Source of the DNA: Candidatus Finniella inopinata
Lineage (GTDB): Bacteria > Pseudomonadota > Alphaproteobacteria > Paracaedibacterales > CAITNM01
Reading direction: 5' to 3'
Assembly (NCBI GenBank): GCA_945903885.1
Contig: CAMDPB010000064.1
Location: 1-6,525 of the forward strand
Length of the DNA stretch: 6,525 nt
The notes under the pieces are model-generated. The model made no database searches and was not told the DNA's origin. It worked only from the letters and a program-made list of their open reading frames with translations. Positions 1 to 6,394 of this stretch are shown here, piece after piece (position 1 is the stretch's first letter; every line of letters begins with the position of its first letter). The position numbers and the translations under genes are program-made.

Positions 1-120
1 TTTTGATGGCAAATCACGTACATGACCATAGCTAGCAATGACTTTATAGTCGCTACCTAGGTATTTGTTGATAGTCTTAGCTTTTGAAGGCGACTCAACT
101 ATAACTACACTTTGTGACAA
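1..120 (-). CDS. topA: DNA topoisomerase I, N-terminal fragment (runs off the left edge)
   Basis: Type IA topoisomerase that relaxes negatively supercoiled DNA through a transient 5'-phosphotyrosine link. Only the first 40 codons are present, read on the minus strand from a TTG at 118-120. They include VVIVESPSKAKTINKYLG, then SYGHVRDLPSK at the edge. This is the start of the TOPRIM domain: Glu9 aligns with the catalytic Glu9 of E. coli TopA, and the GHVRDLP stretch is a family hallmark. The TTG start is chosen because an in-frame TAA (142-144) lies 24 nt upstream with no ATG or GTG between, and because an AGAGG ribosome-binding site (126-130) sits 5 nt before it. The gene is divergent from bamD. 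The tyrosine domain and C-terminal zinc region lie outside the window, so intactness cannot be judged. Identification is secure despite the short length. Confidence 0.93.
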   Translation of the reverse strand, partial: MSQSVVIVESPSKAKTINKYLGSDYKVIASYGHVRDLPSK

Positions 121-125
121 GGAAA

Positions 126-130
126 CCTCT
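126..130 (-). promoter_or_regulatory. ribosome binding site of topA
   Basis: On the minus strand AGAGG lies 5 nt upstream of the TTG at 118-120. It is one of only two well-spaced Shine-Dalgarno sequences in the window and it supports the non-ATG start. Confidence 0.7.
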
Positions 131-166
131 GTCTTTAAATTTTAATAAAATTATTCCATTTAGCAC

Positions 167-190
167 AGCACTCTAGCAAGACCGGGTGCT
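167..190. repeat. inverted repeat overlapping the topA promoter
   Basis: AGCACTC (167-173) and GGGTGCT (184-190) form two 7-base arms that pair with one G-T wobble around a 10-base centre. The repeat covers the -10 and most of the spacer of the proposed topA promoter and lies upstream of its expected start point, so it would act as a DNA operator rather than as RNA on that transcript. No T run follows on either strand, so it is not an intrinsic terminator. It could be coincidental. Confidence 0.35.
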
Positions 191-198
191 TATGACAA
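170..198 (-). promoter_or_regulatory. candidate sigma-70-type promoter of topA
   Basis: Read on the minus strand, TTGTCA (193-198, 5 of 6 to the consensus -35) is followed after exactly 17 bp by TAGAGT (170-175, 4 of 6 to the -10). Transcription would start near 163, giving a leader of about 43 nt with a Shine-Dalgarno site before the TTG start. Spacing and position are good, but the -10 is imperfect and the call rests on consensus matching only. Confidence 0.45.
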
Positions 199-309
199 GT
201 GGCGCTCTACAAGCGGAATGAGTATATATTAATTAAAAATACTAACAGAGTAGTGGTTGAATATAAACAAGCAATTTTTTTCTTAAACTAATTCATCCTA
301 GCCGTCACT

Positions 310-326
310 AGGAAACATATTTTCCT
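310..326. repeat. short palindrome upstream of bamD
   Basis: AGGAAA (310-315) and TTTCCT (321-326) are perfect 6-base inverted arms around a 5-base centre. The centre lies about 48 bp before the bamD start codon, a position where an operator could sit. No regulator family with this site is recognised. I could not find a convincing -35/-10 pair for bamD nearby; TATATT (354-359) is a possible -10, but it lies almost on the start codon. Confidence 0.3.
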
Positions 327-365
327 TATGCTATTGTAGCCGAAAATAGTAACTATATTTAAGTT

Positions 366-1106
366 GTGAAACGACTCCTCTCCGGACTACTTGTTCTAAT
401 GCTTGCATCCTGTGCAGACGATAGTGAAAAATTTGATGAAATGTCAGTTGAACAGCTGTATTTAATGGCTGTTGATCGTATGGAAGCCAAAAAACATAAA
501 GAGGCTGGATTAGCGTATGCTGAGGTTGAGCGTCAGCATCCATACTCTGACTGGTCGCTTAATGCGCAAATTATGGCTGGGTATGCATACTATTTAGCTA
601 AAAAATATGAAGATGCGGAAGAATCATTCGAAACATTTATTCAGCTGCATCCTGGGCATGAGTACGTTCCATATGCTATGTACATGCTTGGTTTGATTTC
701 TTATGAGCAGATTCCTATTGTGGAACGTGATCAAACTCCCGCAAAAGAGAGCGCTGATGCTTTCCAAAAATTAATCAACCGTTTCCCTGATACTAAGTAT
801 GCAAAAGACGCTAGATTAAAAATTGACTTGATTCGTGATCATTTAGCAGCAAAAGAAGTTGAAGTAGCTAGGTATTACCAACAAAAAGAAGCGCATCTGC
901 CGGCAATTAATCGTTTAAAAGCAGTGGTTAAGGAATATGAAAGATCAGCTCATGTTCCAGAAGCTCTTTATCGTCTGGTCATTTCTTATTTAGCACTTGG
1001 TTTATATGATGAAGCGCAGGCCTCTGCTGCGGTTCTAGGTCACAACTATGGTGACTCTGATTGGTATTCCTTGGCTTATGAAGCTATGCAAGGGGTTAAA
1101 CGCTAG
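366..1106 (+). CDS. bamD: outer membrane protein assembly factor BamD (lipoprotein)
   Basis: Essential lipoprotein of the BAM complex, working with BamA on the periplasmic face of the outer membrane to fold and insert beta-barrel proteins. At 246 aa it has the usual length. Residues 1-16 are a lipoprotein signal peptide: basic MKR, a hydrophobic stretch, then lipobox LASC with Cys16 as the lipidation and cleavage site. Residue 17 is Ala rather than Asp, as expected for outer-membrane sorting. The rest is helical TPR-type sequence: a first repeat ending near HPYSDW (58-63), further repeats with QLHPGHEYVPYAMYMLG and SYEQIPIVERDQ, then VARYYQQKEAHLPAINR and VPEALYRLVISYLALGLYDEAQ, all typical of alphaproteobacterial BamD (older name ComL). 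The GTG start is forced: an in-frame TAA at 360-362 lies one codon upstream, and the next ATG (codon 12) would destroy the signal peptide. No clear Shine-Dalgarno sequence precedes it. recN follows after 3 nt, so the two are probably co-transcribed. Confidence 0.95.
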   Translation: MKRLLSGLLVLMLASCADDSEKFDEMSVEQLYLMAVDRMEAKKHKEAGLAYAEVERQHPYSDWSLNAQIMAGYAYYLAKKYEDAEESFETFIQLHPGHEYVPYAMYMLGLISYEQIPIVERDQTPAKESADAFQKLINRFPDTKYAKDARLKIDLIRDHLAAKEVEVARYYQQKEAHLPAINRLKAVVKEYERSAHVPEALYRLVISYLALGLYDEAQASAAVLGHNYGDSDWYSLAYEAMQGVKR

Positions 1107-1109
1107 CGC

Positions 1110-2762
1110 ATGCTACGTGCACTCAGTATACGCAATGTTGTGCTGATTGAAGCTTTAGACCTGTCTTTTGAGTCTGGGTTTTGTGTGCTTACCGGCGAAA
1201 CAGGAGCTGGAAAATCTATTCTGCTTGATGCTTTGTGTCTGGTTTTGGGGCAACGGGGTGAGCAAACTCTTATTCGAAAAAATGCTGACCAAGCTTCTGT
1301 TTTTGCTGAATTTGAATATGATTCTTACTTTGGTGATTTTTTTGAAGAGCAGGGATTACCCAAACGTGATGTAATTGCTCTGCGCAGAGTTTTACAGACG
1401 AACGGGCGGTCTAAAGCTTTTATTAATGACGAATCTGTTACTGCGCAAACTTTAAAAATTTTAGGTGATCAGCTCATTAATATTCATGGGCAACAAGATC
1501 ATTTATTTGAATTAAGTCGTCAACGTGTTCTTTTGGATCAAGCAATTGACCTGAAAATTAGAGATACCGTTGAAACTGCGCATGAGTGTTTGCAAACAGC
1601 AATTTTTAATTTAAAAGCTTTTGAAGAAAGCATTTCTACTAATCAAAGTCAAAAAGCTTTTTTGAAAATGCAGTTGGAAGACCTGAAAAATCTGTCGCCT
1701 GTAGATGGCGAAGAAACATTGCTTTTGCAAAAACGTGAAGCAATTGTTGGATTTGCAAAAATTGCAGATACAGTAGCTGCTTGTTTGACGGGCCTAACAT
1801 TTCCTAAAGATTTAGCCAGTGAAATTGCGCAACATCAGCAAACGCTAACAAGGTCTGGTCAACCTGGACTAGAAGCCTTGGAAGAAGCTGCTAAAAGCTT
1901 AGACCGTGCTTACATTGAAGTTAAAGAAACGCAACAAGCGTTACGAGATTTACTTGATCAGCATCAAGCTCATGCAAAAGAACTGCAAGCATATGATCAA
2001 CGTTATAGCGAATTACATTCTGTTGCTAAAAAATATAATATTGCTGGCGATGATTTGTATAACGTTTTGCAAAATTTGCAGGGTCAGCAACAGGCACTTG
2101 ATGATCCTGAATATGAACGCACTCAGTTGCAAAAAAAATTGAGTAAAACTAAGCAAGAATATATTGAAGCAGCGCAAATTTTATCAAAGCATCGAACTCA
2201 AGCAGCTGGTGAATTAGAAAATAATGTACATAAAGAATTGCCAGATTTATTCTTGCCTCACGCGCGTTTTCGTATTAATTTTGTTTCCTTGCCAGAAGCT
2301 CACTGGAGTACCCATGGCGTGGAGCAGGTTGTTTTTGAAGTATGTATGAATCCAGGTCAGCTTTTTACGCCCTTGCACAAAACTGCATCTGGTGGCGAAA
2401 TGGCAAGGCTTATGTTGGCACTAAAGGTTGCGACTGCAAATCAACACAACTTATCAACTTTAATTTTTGATGAAATTGACCATGGTGTTAGCGGTTCAGT
2501 GGCGCTAGCAATTGGCAGACGTTTGCGTCGCCTAGGTAAATGCGGTCAAGTTATGGCAATTACTCATTCGGCACAGGTGGCTTCACAAGCGGAACATCAT
2601 CTGGTTGTAGAAAAACAGCAAGAACAAACAACCACAGCCACAACCGTGCAAGTTTTAGTGGAAAATGAACGTGTAAGTGAAATAGCGCGTATGCTTTCCG
2701 GAAATAATGTAAATGATGCCGCTCGAATGGCAGCAATAGAATTAATGAAGGAGCTTCCGTGA
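1110..2762 (+). CDS. recN: DNA repair protein RecN (SMC-like ATPase)
   Basis: Cytoplasmic SMC-family ATPase that gathers and holds DNA at double-strand breaks for RecA-dependent repair. The 550 aa length fits the family (E. coli about 553). The N-terminal ATPase half starts with LSIRNVVLIEALDL; Walker A GETGAGKS is at residues 29-36, the NGRSKAFIN motif at 98-106 and the Q-loop region INIHGQQDH at 123-131. Residues of roughly 150-370 are charged, Leu/Gln-rich and predicted coiled coil. The C-terminal half has the ABC signature ASGGEMAR (426-433), Walker B LIFDE (451-455, catalytic Glu455) and the switch His486 in AITHSAQVA. All catalytic elements are present. The start is fixed by the bamD stop immediately upstream in the same frame; an AAGGGG (1090-1095) lies 14 nt before the ATG, longer than ideal. 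The end overlaps the murG start. bamD-recN adjacency is common in alphaproteobacteria. No LexA-type box (GTTC-N7-GTTC) was seen upstream of the operon, so SOS control is not evident. Confidence 0.96.
   Translation: MLRALSIRNVVLIEALDLSFESGFCVLTGETGAGKSILLDALCLVLGQRGEQTLIRKNADQASVFAEFEYDSYFGDFFEEQGLPKRDVIALRRVLQTNGRSKAFINDESVTAQTLKILGDQLINIHGQQDHLFELSRQRVLLDQAIDLKIRDTVETAHECLQTAIFNLKAFEESISTNQSQKAFLKMQLEDLKNLSPVDGEETLLLQKREAIVGFAKIADTVAACLTGLTFPKDLASEIAQHQQTLTRSGQPGLEALEEAAKSLDRAYIEVKETQQALRDLLDQHQAHAKELQAYDQRYSELHSVAKKYNIAGDDLYNVLQNLQGQQQALDDPEYERTQLQKKLSKTKQEYIEAAQILSKHRTQAAGELENNVHKELPDLFLPHARFRINFVSLPEAHWSTHGVEQVVFEVCMNPGQLFTPLHKTASGGEMARLMLALKVATANQHNLSTLIFDEIDHGVSGSVALAIGRRLRRLGKCGQVMAITHSAQVASQAEHHLVVEKQQEQTTTATTVQVLVENERVSEIARMLSGNNVNDAARMAAIELMKELP
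2748..2753 (+). promoter_or_regulatory. ribosome binding site of murG, inside recN
   Basis: AAGGAG, 5 nt before the GTG start at 2759, lies in the last codons of recN. It decides the murG start and implies that murG is translated from the recN message, probably by coupling or re-initiation at the overlapping GTGA. Confidence 0.75.
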
Positions 2763-3817
2763 TTGTTTTGTGTGCTGGTGGAACAGGTGGTCATGTATTT
2801 CCAGCTGAAGGGTTAGCCTCAGCTTTAAAAAAGCGCGGACATAAATTAGCGCTTTTGACCGATTCTAGAGCGATGAATTTTGTGAACTATGAATATTTTG
2901 ACGCTATCGAAGTGCTGAATGTCCGACGTGACAACATTTTTATATACCTATTCACTATGCTTAAAGGAATTTTTAAAGCTCTTTGGTTTATAAAAAAAAA
3001 TCATGTGAATATAGCTGTTGGTTTTGGTGGATATCCTTCTTTTCCTGGTATGATTGCTGCCCAGTTACTACTTAAAAAAACACTGTTACACGAACAAAAT
3101 GCTATCCTCGGCAGAGCAAATAAATTTTTGCAACGTTTCGCTAAAGGTTTGGCGATAAGTTTTTCACCTACGCTTGGAGCGCCAAGCTCAGCGATTTGGA
3201 CTGGTAACCCTGTGCGAAAACTTGTGCGTATGGCAATGACCACGCCCAGAGATACTACTCATGAAAAATTTCACATTTGTGTTGTGGGTGGCAGTCAGGG
3301 GGCGAAGTTGTTTTCAGATGTTATTCCAAAAGCTCTTGAGCTCTTGCCGGAATCTTTACAGGAACAACTTACGGTTACGCAGCAATGTCGTCATGAACAA
3401 TTAAATGATGTTAAAAATATTTATGACCGACTAAAAATAATCTCAACTCTTGAAAGTTTTTTTAGTGATATGCCAAGTAGATTACGCAATGCTGATTTAG
3501 CAATTTGTCGTGCTGGTGCTTCTACTATTGCTGAATTAACTTGCCTTGGGGTCCCTGCAATTTTTGTTCCCTTAGCTATTTCAAAAGATAATGATCAAGG
3601 TGAAAATGCTCGCCAAATAGTAAATGCTGGTGGTGCTTGGGTGATAAATGAATCCGAGTTAACCCCACCAGCTTTAGCACAACTTATTGAAAACGCAATG
3701 AAACATAGAAAAATTTTATCGGCAATGAGTGAAGCTATTCACCACCTAGCAAAACCTGATGCAGCAGAAGATTTAAGCGATTGGGTTGAAAGTTTCTTAC
3801 AGGATAGCTATCTATAA
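2759..3817 (+). CDS. murG: UDP-GlcNAc : lipid I N-acetylglucosaminyltransferase MurG
   Basis: GT28-family (GT-B fold) enzyme on the cytoplasmic face of the inner membrane. It transfers GlcNAc from UDP-GlcNAc to lipid I, giving lipid II. At 352 aa it matches the family (E. coli 355). The N-terminal Rossmann domain has GGTGGHVFPA (7-16), where His12 belongs to the conserved G-loop, then GFGGYPS (88-94) and HEQN (111-114). The C-terminal domain has the third G-loop GGSQGA (177-182) and the donor-binding segment RAGASTIAE (251-259), with Glu259 at the position that binds the GlcNAc ribose, followed by a DNDQGENAR loop in the usual DxxQ region. The GTG start overlaps the recN stop by 4 nt (GTGA), has a strong AAGGAG 5 nt upstream, and places the G-loop directly after MIVLCA as expected. 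A run of nine A lies in codons 78-81 (2992-3000) without breaking the frame. murC follows after 28 nt. Confidence 0.96.
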   Translation: MIVLCAGGTGGHVFPAEGLASALKKRGHKLALLTDSRAMNFVNYEYFDAIEVLNVRRDNIFIYLFTMLKGIFKALWFIKKNHVNIAVGFGGYPSFPGMIAAQLLLKKTLLHEQNAILGRANKFLQRFAKGLAISFSPTLGAPSSAIWTGNPVRKLVRMAMTTPRDTTHEKFHICVVGGSQGAKLFSDVIPKALELLPESLQEQLTVTQQCRHEQLNDVKNIYDRLKIISTLESFFSDMPSRLRNADLAICRAGASTIAELTCLGVPAIFVPLAISKDNDQGENARQIVNAGGAWVINESELTPPALAQLIENAMKHRKILSAMSEAIHHLAKPDAAEDLSDWVESFLQDSYL

Positions 3818-3845
3818 GAAGTAACCTTTTCTGCATAATAATTAA

Positions 3846-5327
3846 ATGAATATTTTACCTGGTCAAACACGCGCACTTCATTTTATTGGAATTGGTGGTA
3901 TTGGTATGAGCGGCATTGCCGAAGTGCTTCACCAAAGTGGTTTCAAAGTTCAAGGAGCTGATATAGCTGAAAGCTATAATACCAAAAGACTTCAGTCTTT
4001 GGGTATACCTATATTTATAGGTCATGATATTCAAAATTTATCCAAGGTGCAGGCTGTTGTTATTTCAACAGCTGTTAAGTCTGACAATATTGAGCTTCTT
4101 GAAGCGCGTCGATTGCGCATTCCTGTTATGCATCGCTCTGAAATGCTGGCGGAAATTATGCGTGGTCGTTTATCGTTGGCGGTCGGTGGAACCCATGGTA
4201 AGACAACTACCACATCTTTGTTGGCATGGTTGATTGATGCAGCGGGTATGGATCCTACAATTGTAAATGGTGGCATTATTAACGAATATAATACCAACGC
4301 ACGTTTAGGCAAAAGCAATTGGGCTGTTGTAGAAGCTGATGAATCTGACGGTAGCTTTACTAGGCTTCCGGCAACCATTGCTGTGGTTACCAACATTGAC
4401 CCAGAACACATGGAGCACTACGGAGATTTTGAGTCTTTGTATGCAGCTTTCCGTCACTTTGTAAGAAATGTTCCATTTTATGGATTGGGCGTACTATGTG
4501 TTGATCACCCAACAGTTCAAAAACTTGCAGAAGAAATTGCAGACCGCCGCATTGTGACTTACGGTTTTAGTGAACATGCAGATGTTTCAGCGCAAAATGT
4601 TAAGTTTAACTTCGATGGTGTTGTTTTTGATGTCGTAATCAGACCTGATTATTTGGAAAAGCAACGTGAACTGGAAAATTATGTGGGCGAAAATGTAACC
4701 ACGCTCCCCGCAGTTCTAAAAGATATATATTTACCTATGATGGGCAAACATAATGTTCAGAACGCGCTAGCTGTTGTTGCTATTGCTCAAGAGCTAGGTA
4801 TTTCTGATGCTATTCTGCGTCATGCATTTAAGACCTTTAAAGGAATAAAACGACGATTCACACAAGTTGGAAGTGTTCATGGTGTAAGAATTATTGATGA
4901 TTATGCTCATCACCCGGCTGAAATTCGTGCAGTTATTTCCTCTGCAAAGCAAGCTGCCAAAGGAAAAATATATGCAGTTGTGCAGCCTCACCGATATTCT
5001 AGGCTAAAAGACTTATTTGAAGATTTTGTGAATTGCTTTGAGGGCTGTGAGCAAGTTTTGGTTTCTCCAGTCTATACCGCCGGTGAAGCACCAAATGGCG
5101 TTACTAGTGAAGATTTGGCAAACGGTATTGCTGAAAAAGGCATATTGGTTCGTTATTTTGAGTATCCATCTTCTCTGGCTGGTTTGTTAATGCCATTTTT
5201 AGAACCTGGTGACATGATTCTTTGTATGGGTGCGGGAAGTATTACAACTTGGGCTCTTGAATTGGTGCAAGATTTCGAGAAAAATTTTCAACCATCCTTA
5301 AAAGCTGTAAATGAAAATATTTTATAA
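3846..5327 (+). CDS. murC: UDP-N-acetylmuramate--L-alanine ligase MurC
   Basis: Cytoplasmic ATP-dependent Mur ligase that adds the first residue (normally L-Ala) to UDP-MurNAc. The length is 493 aa, slightly long for the family. Three domains are visible. The UDP-substrate Rossmann domain has GIGGIGMSG (15-23). The central ATPase has the P-loop GTHGKTTTT (115-123), EADESDGSF (163-171), NIDPEHMEHY (183-192) and GKHNVQNALA (300-309). The C-terminal domain has DDYAHHP (351-357) and QPHRYSR (380-386), followed by SPVYTAGE and a late MGAGSITTWA. Residues of roughly 268-292, just before the GKHNVQN motif, look longer than in relatives I remember, suggesting a small lineage-specific insertion. The ATG is the first possible start, since TAA directly precedes it in frame, and later starts would delete the Gly-rich loop; no Shine-Dalgarno sequence is visible. 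It lies between murG and murB, the usual alphaproteobacterial order. Confidence 0.96.
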   Translation: MNILPGQTRALHFIGIGGIGMSGIAEVLHQSGFKVQGADIAESYNTKRLQSLGIPIFIGHDIQNLSKVQAVVISTAVKSDNIELLEARRLRIPVMHRSEMLAEIMRGRLSLAVGGTHGKTTTTSLLAWLIDAAGMDPTIVNGGIINEYNTNARLGKSNWAVVEADESDGSFTRLPATIAVVTNIDPEHMEHYGDFESLYAAFRHFVRNVPFYGLGVLCVDHPTVQKLAEEIADRRIVTYGFSEHADVSAQNVKFNFDGVVFDVVIRPDYLEKQRELENYVGENVTTLPAVLKDIYLPMMGKHNVQNALAVVAIAQELGISDAILRHAFKTFKGIKRRFTQVGSVHGVRIIDDYAHHPAEIRAVISSAKQAAKGKIYAVVQPHRYSRLKDLFEDFVNCFEGCEQVLVSPVYTAGEAPNGVTSEDLANGIAEKGILVRYFEYPSSLAGLLMPFLEPGDMILCMGAGSITTWALELVQDFEKNFQPSLKAVNENIL

Positions 5328-5330
5328 AGA

Positions 5331-5372
5331 GCGACTCAAAAAGCGCGAGGGGAACACACTGTTTTGAGCCGC
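5331..5372 (+). other. stem-loop in the murC-murB intergenic region
   Basis: GCGACTCAAAA (5331-5341) pairs with TTTTGAGCCGC (5362-5372): eleven paired positions, the outer three GCG/CGC, interrupted by a single A-C mismatch (5334/5369). The loop of 20 bases holds GCGCGAGGGG. It starts 3 nt after the murC stop. A second small hairpin, CCC-TTTC-GGG (5375-5384), follows; alternatively its CCCT could pair with AGGG in the first loop (5348-5351). No T run follows the main stem, so a standard intrinsic terminator is unlikely. It is more GC-rich than its surroundings. It could be an mRNA processing or stability element, a leader structure for murB, or a copy of a dispersed palindromic repeat. The stem is seen directly; its function is unknown. 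Confidence 0.5.
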
Positions 5373-5416
5373 ATCCCTTTCGGGTTAATTTAACAATAAC
5401 GTAGAAATATTAATCA

Positions 5417-6343
5417 ATGGTTACTGTTGCAAAAAAAAATGTTGATCTGAATTTTCAAGATGTTTTGCCTAATGTGCGTGGGCGTTACAGCTTTGGGACA
5501 CTTTTATCTGGGTTAACTTGGTTTCAGGTTGGTGGGCCGGCTGAGGTATTATATAAACCTGAAGATGTTTCTGATCTACAATATTTTTTAAAAAACAAAC
5601 CTTCTGACGTATCGTATTTTTTACTGGGAGCTGGCTCAAATGTGTTGGTTCGTGATGGTGGTTATGACGGTGTCGTTATTAAACTGGGCAGAGGTTTTTC
5701 AGAAATTACTGTTCAAGATAATGAATTGGTTGTAGGTGCTGCAGCATTAGATAGAACTGTTGCTATGTTTACAATGCAACATGGCATGAGCGGCGTTGAG
5801 TTTTTGGTAACAATTCCAGGTTCTATTGGCGGCGCAGTTGCTATGAATGCAGGGTGCTATGGATTTGAAGTGAAAGATGTTCTTTCATGGGTTGAAATAA
5901 TTGATGATCAGGGAATGCTTCATAAGCTTTTGCCTCATGAAATAAATATGAGTTATCGAAAATCAGTATTGCCAATAGGCTGCGTGATTGTGCGGGCAGC
6001 ATTTAAAATAAACAAAGGCAACGCTCTGAACATTCAACAGAATATTCAACGGTATTTAAAATTACGCGAAGAAAGCCAACCTACTAAGGGGCGCACTGGC
6101 GGCAGTACTTTTAAAAATCCTGATTATGCAAAAGCATGGGAATTAATTGATAAGGCGGGATGTCGCGGTATAACTATTGGTGCTGCAAAAATCTCAGAAA
6201 AACACTGTAATTTTATGCTAAACACAGGTGGTGCTTCTGCTAATGAATTAGAACGTTTGGGTGAATTAGTGCGCCAAAAAGTGAAGCAAATTTCTGAGCA
6301 AGAGCTTGAGTGGGAAATTATTAGAATTGGTAGAGTGGCGTAG
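5417..6343 (+). CDS. murB: UDP-N-acetylenolpyruvoylglucosamine reductase MurB (type II)
   Basis: Cytoplasmic FAD-dependent reductase that uses NADPH to convert UDP-GlcNAc-enolpyruvate to UDP-MurNAc, the substrate of the neighbouring MurC. The 308 aa length and motif set fit the shorter type II MurB rather than the longer E. coli type I. The FAD-binding PCMH-type domain begins at TWFQVGGPAE, then LGAGSNVLVRDGGYDG (from 70) and PGSIGGAVAMNAGCYG (134-149). The substrate-binding domain has SYRKS (179-183) and GGSTFKNP (228-235), where Ser230 is the proton donor to the flavin-reduced intermediate, then ISEKHCNFMLNTGGA. The C-terminal ELEWE (296-300) provides the expected active-site Glu, probably Glu300. 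The ATG is the first start after an in-frame TAA (5411-5413); no Shine-Dalgarno site is visible. A nine-A tract (5431-5439) occupies codons 5-8. The 89-nt gap before it contains a stem-loop, so murB could be regulated separately from murC. Confidence 0.96.
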   Translation: MVTVAKKNVDLNFQDVLPNVRGRYSFGTLLSGLTWFQVGGPAEVLYKPEDVSDLQYFLKNKPSDVSYFLLGAGSNVLVRDGGYDGVVIKLGRGFSEITVQDNELVVGAAALDRTVAMFTMQHGMSGVEFLVTIPGSIGGAVAMNAGCYGFEVKDVLSWVEIIDDQGMLHKLLPHEINMSYRKSVLPIGCVIVRAAFKINKGNALNIQQNIQRYLKLREESQPTKGRTGGSTFKNPDYAKAWELIDKAGCRGITIGAAKISEKHCNFMLNTGGASANELERLGELVRQKVKQISEQELEWEIIRIGRVA

Positions 6344-6349
6344 TATAAT
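6344..6349 (+). promoter_or_regulatory. consensus -10-like TATAAT just after murB
   Basis: A perfect TATAAT begins directly after the murB stop codon. The hexamer 17 bp upstream is TTAGAA (6321-6326), only 3 of 6 to the -35 consensus, and no extended -10 TG is present. In AT-rich DNA such a match can be chance; it is an alternative or second promoter for the gene starting at 6428. Confidence 0.25.
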
Positions 6350-6365
6350 TTCTTTCCAAACAATT

Positions 6366-6394
6366 TTATTGAATTATTAAATTATTTTCAATAA
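6366..6394 (+). other. AT-rich inverted repeat downstream of murB
   Basis: TTATTGAA (6366-6373) and TTCAATAA (6387-6394) are perfect 8-base arms around a 13-base AT-only loop. It lies 22 nt after the murB stop. The stem has a single G-C pair and is not followed directly by a T run (T8 occurs only at 6420-6427), so it would be a weak terminator at best. It overlaps the candidate promoter at 6369-6397; the two readings compete. Confidence 0.3.

Noticed and set aside
180..210. On the minus strand, a tRNA-like stretch (GTAGAGCGCC ... GTCAT ... GGTC) resembling the D-arm to variable region of tRNA-Asp or tRNA-Val
   Set aside because: The presumed anticodon stem arms do not pair, the 5' D-stem and loop are missing, and no T-arm (GGTTCGA) or acceptor stem can be built. 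It overlaps the proposed topA promoter instead.
192..221. Tiny plus-strand frame ATG to TGA, nine codons, in the topA-bamD gap
   Set aside because: It is too short, lacks a ribosome binding site, and lies in the divergent promoter region.
240..365. LexA/SOS box upstream of the operon carrying recN
   Set aside because: No GTTC-N7-GTTC (or its complement) and no E. coli-type CTG-N10-CAG operator was found here, so SOS control cannot be claimed.
331..543. Minus-strand open frame of 70 codons overlapping the start of bamD
   Set aside because: It is a shadow of bamD with no recognisable protein features; bamD has a clear signal peptide and family motifs. Other short frames inside recN, murG, murC and murB were dismissed for the same reason.
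1110..2762. Possibility that the SMC-like gene is a novel defence ATPase rather than RecN
   Set aside because: Full RecN motif order, typical length, RecN-specific HGQQDH and NGRS motifs, and its common bamD neighbour all point to ordinary RecN.
5331..5390. Rho-independent terminator between murC and murB
   Set aside because: The stem is good, but the bases following it are GC-containing (ATCCCTTTCGGG) and there is no U tract, so the standard terminator definition is not met.
5385..5392. CtrA-type site (TTAA-N7-TTAA) before murB
   Set aside because: The two TTAA-like halves are not at the required spacing; in AT-rich DNA such half sites are expected by chance.
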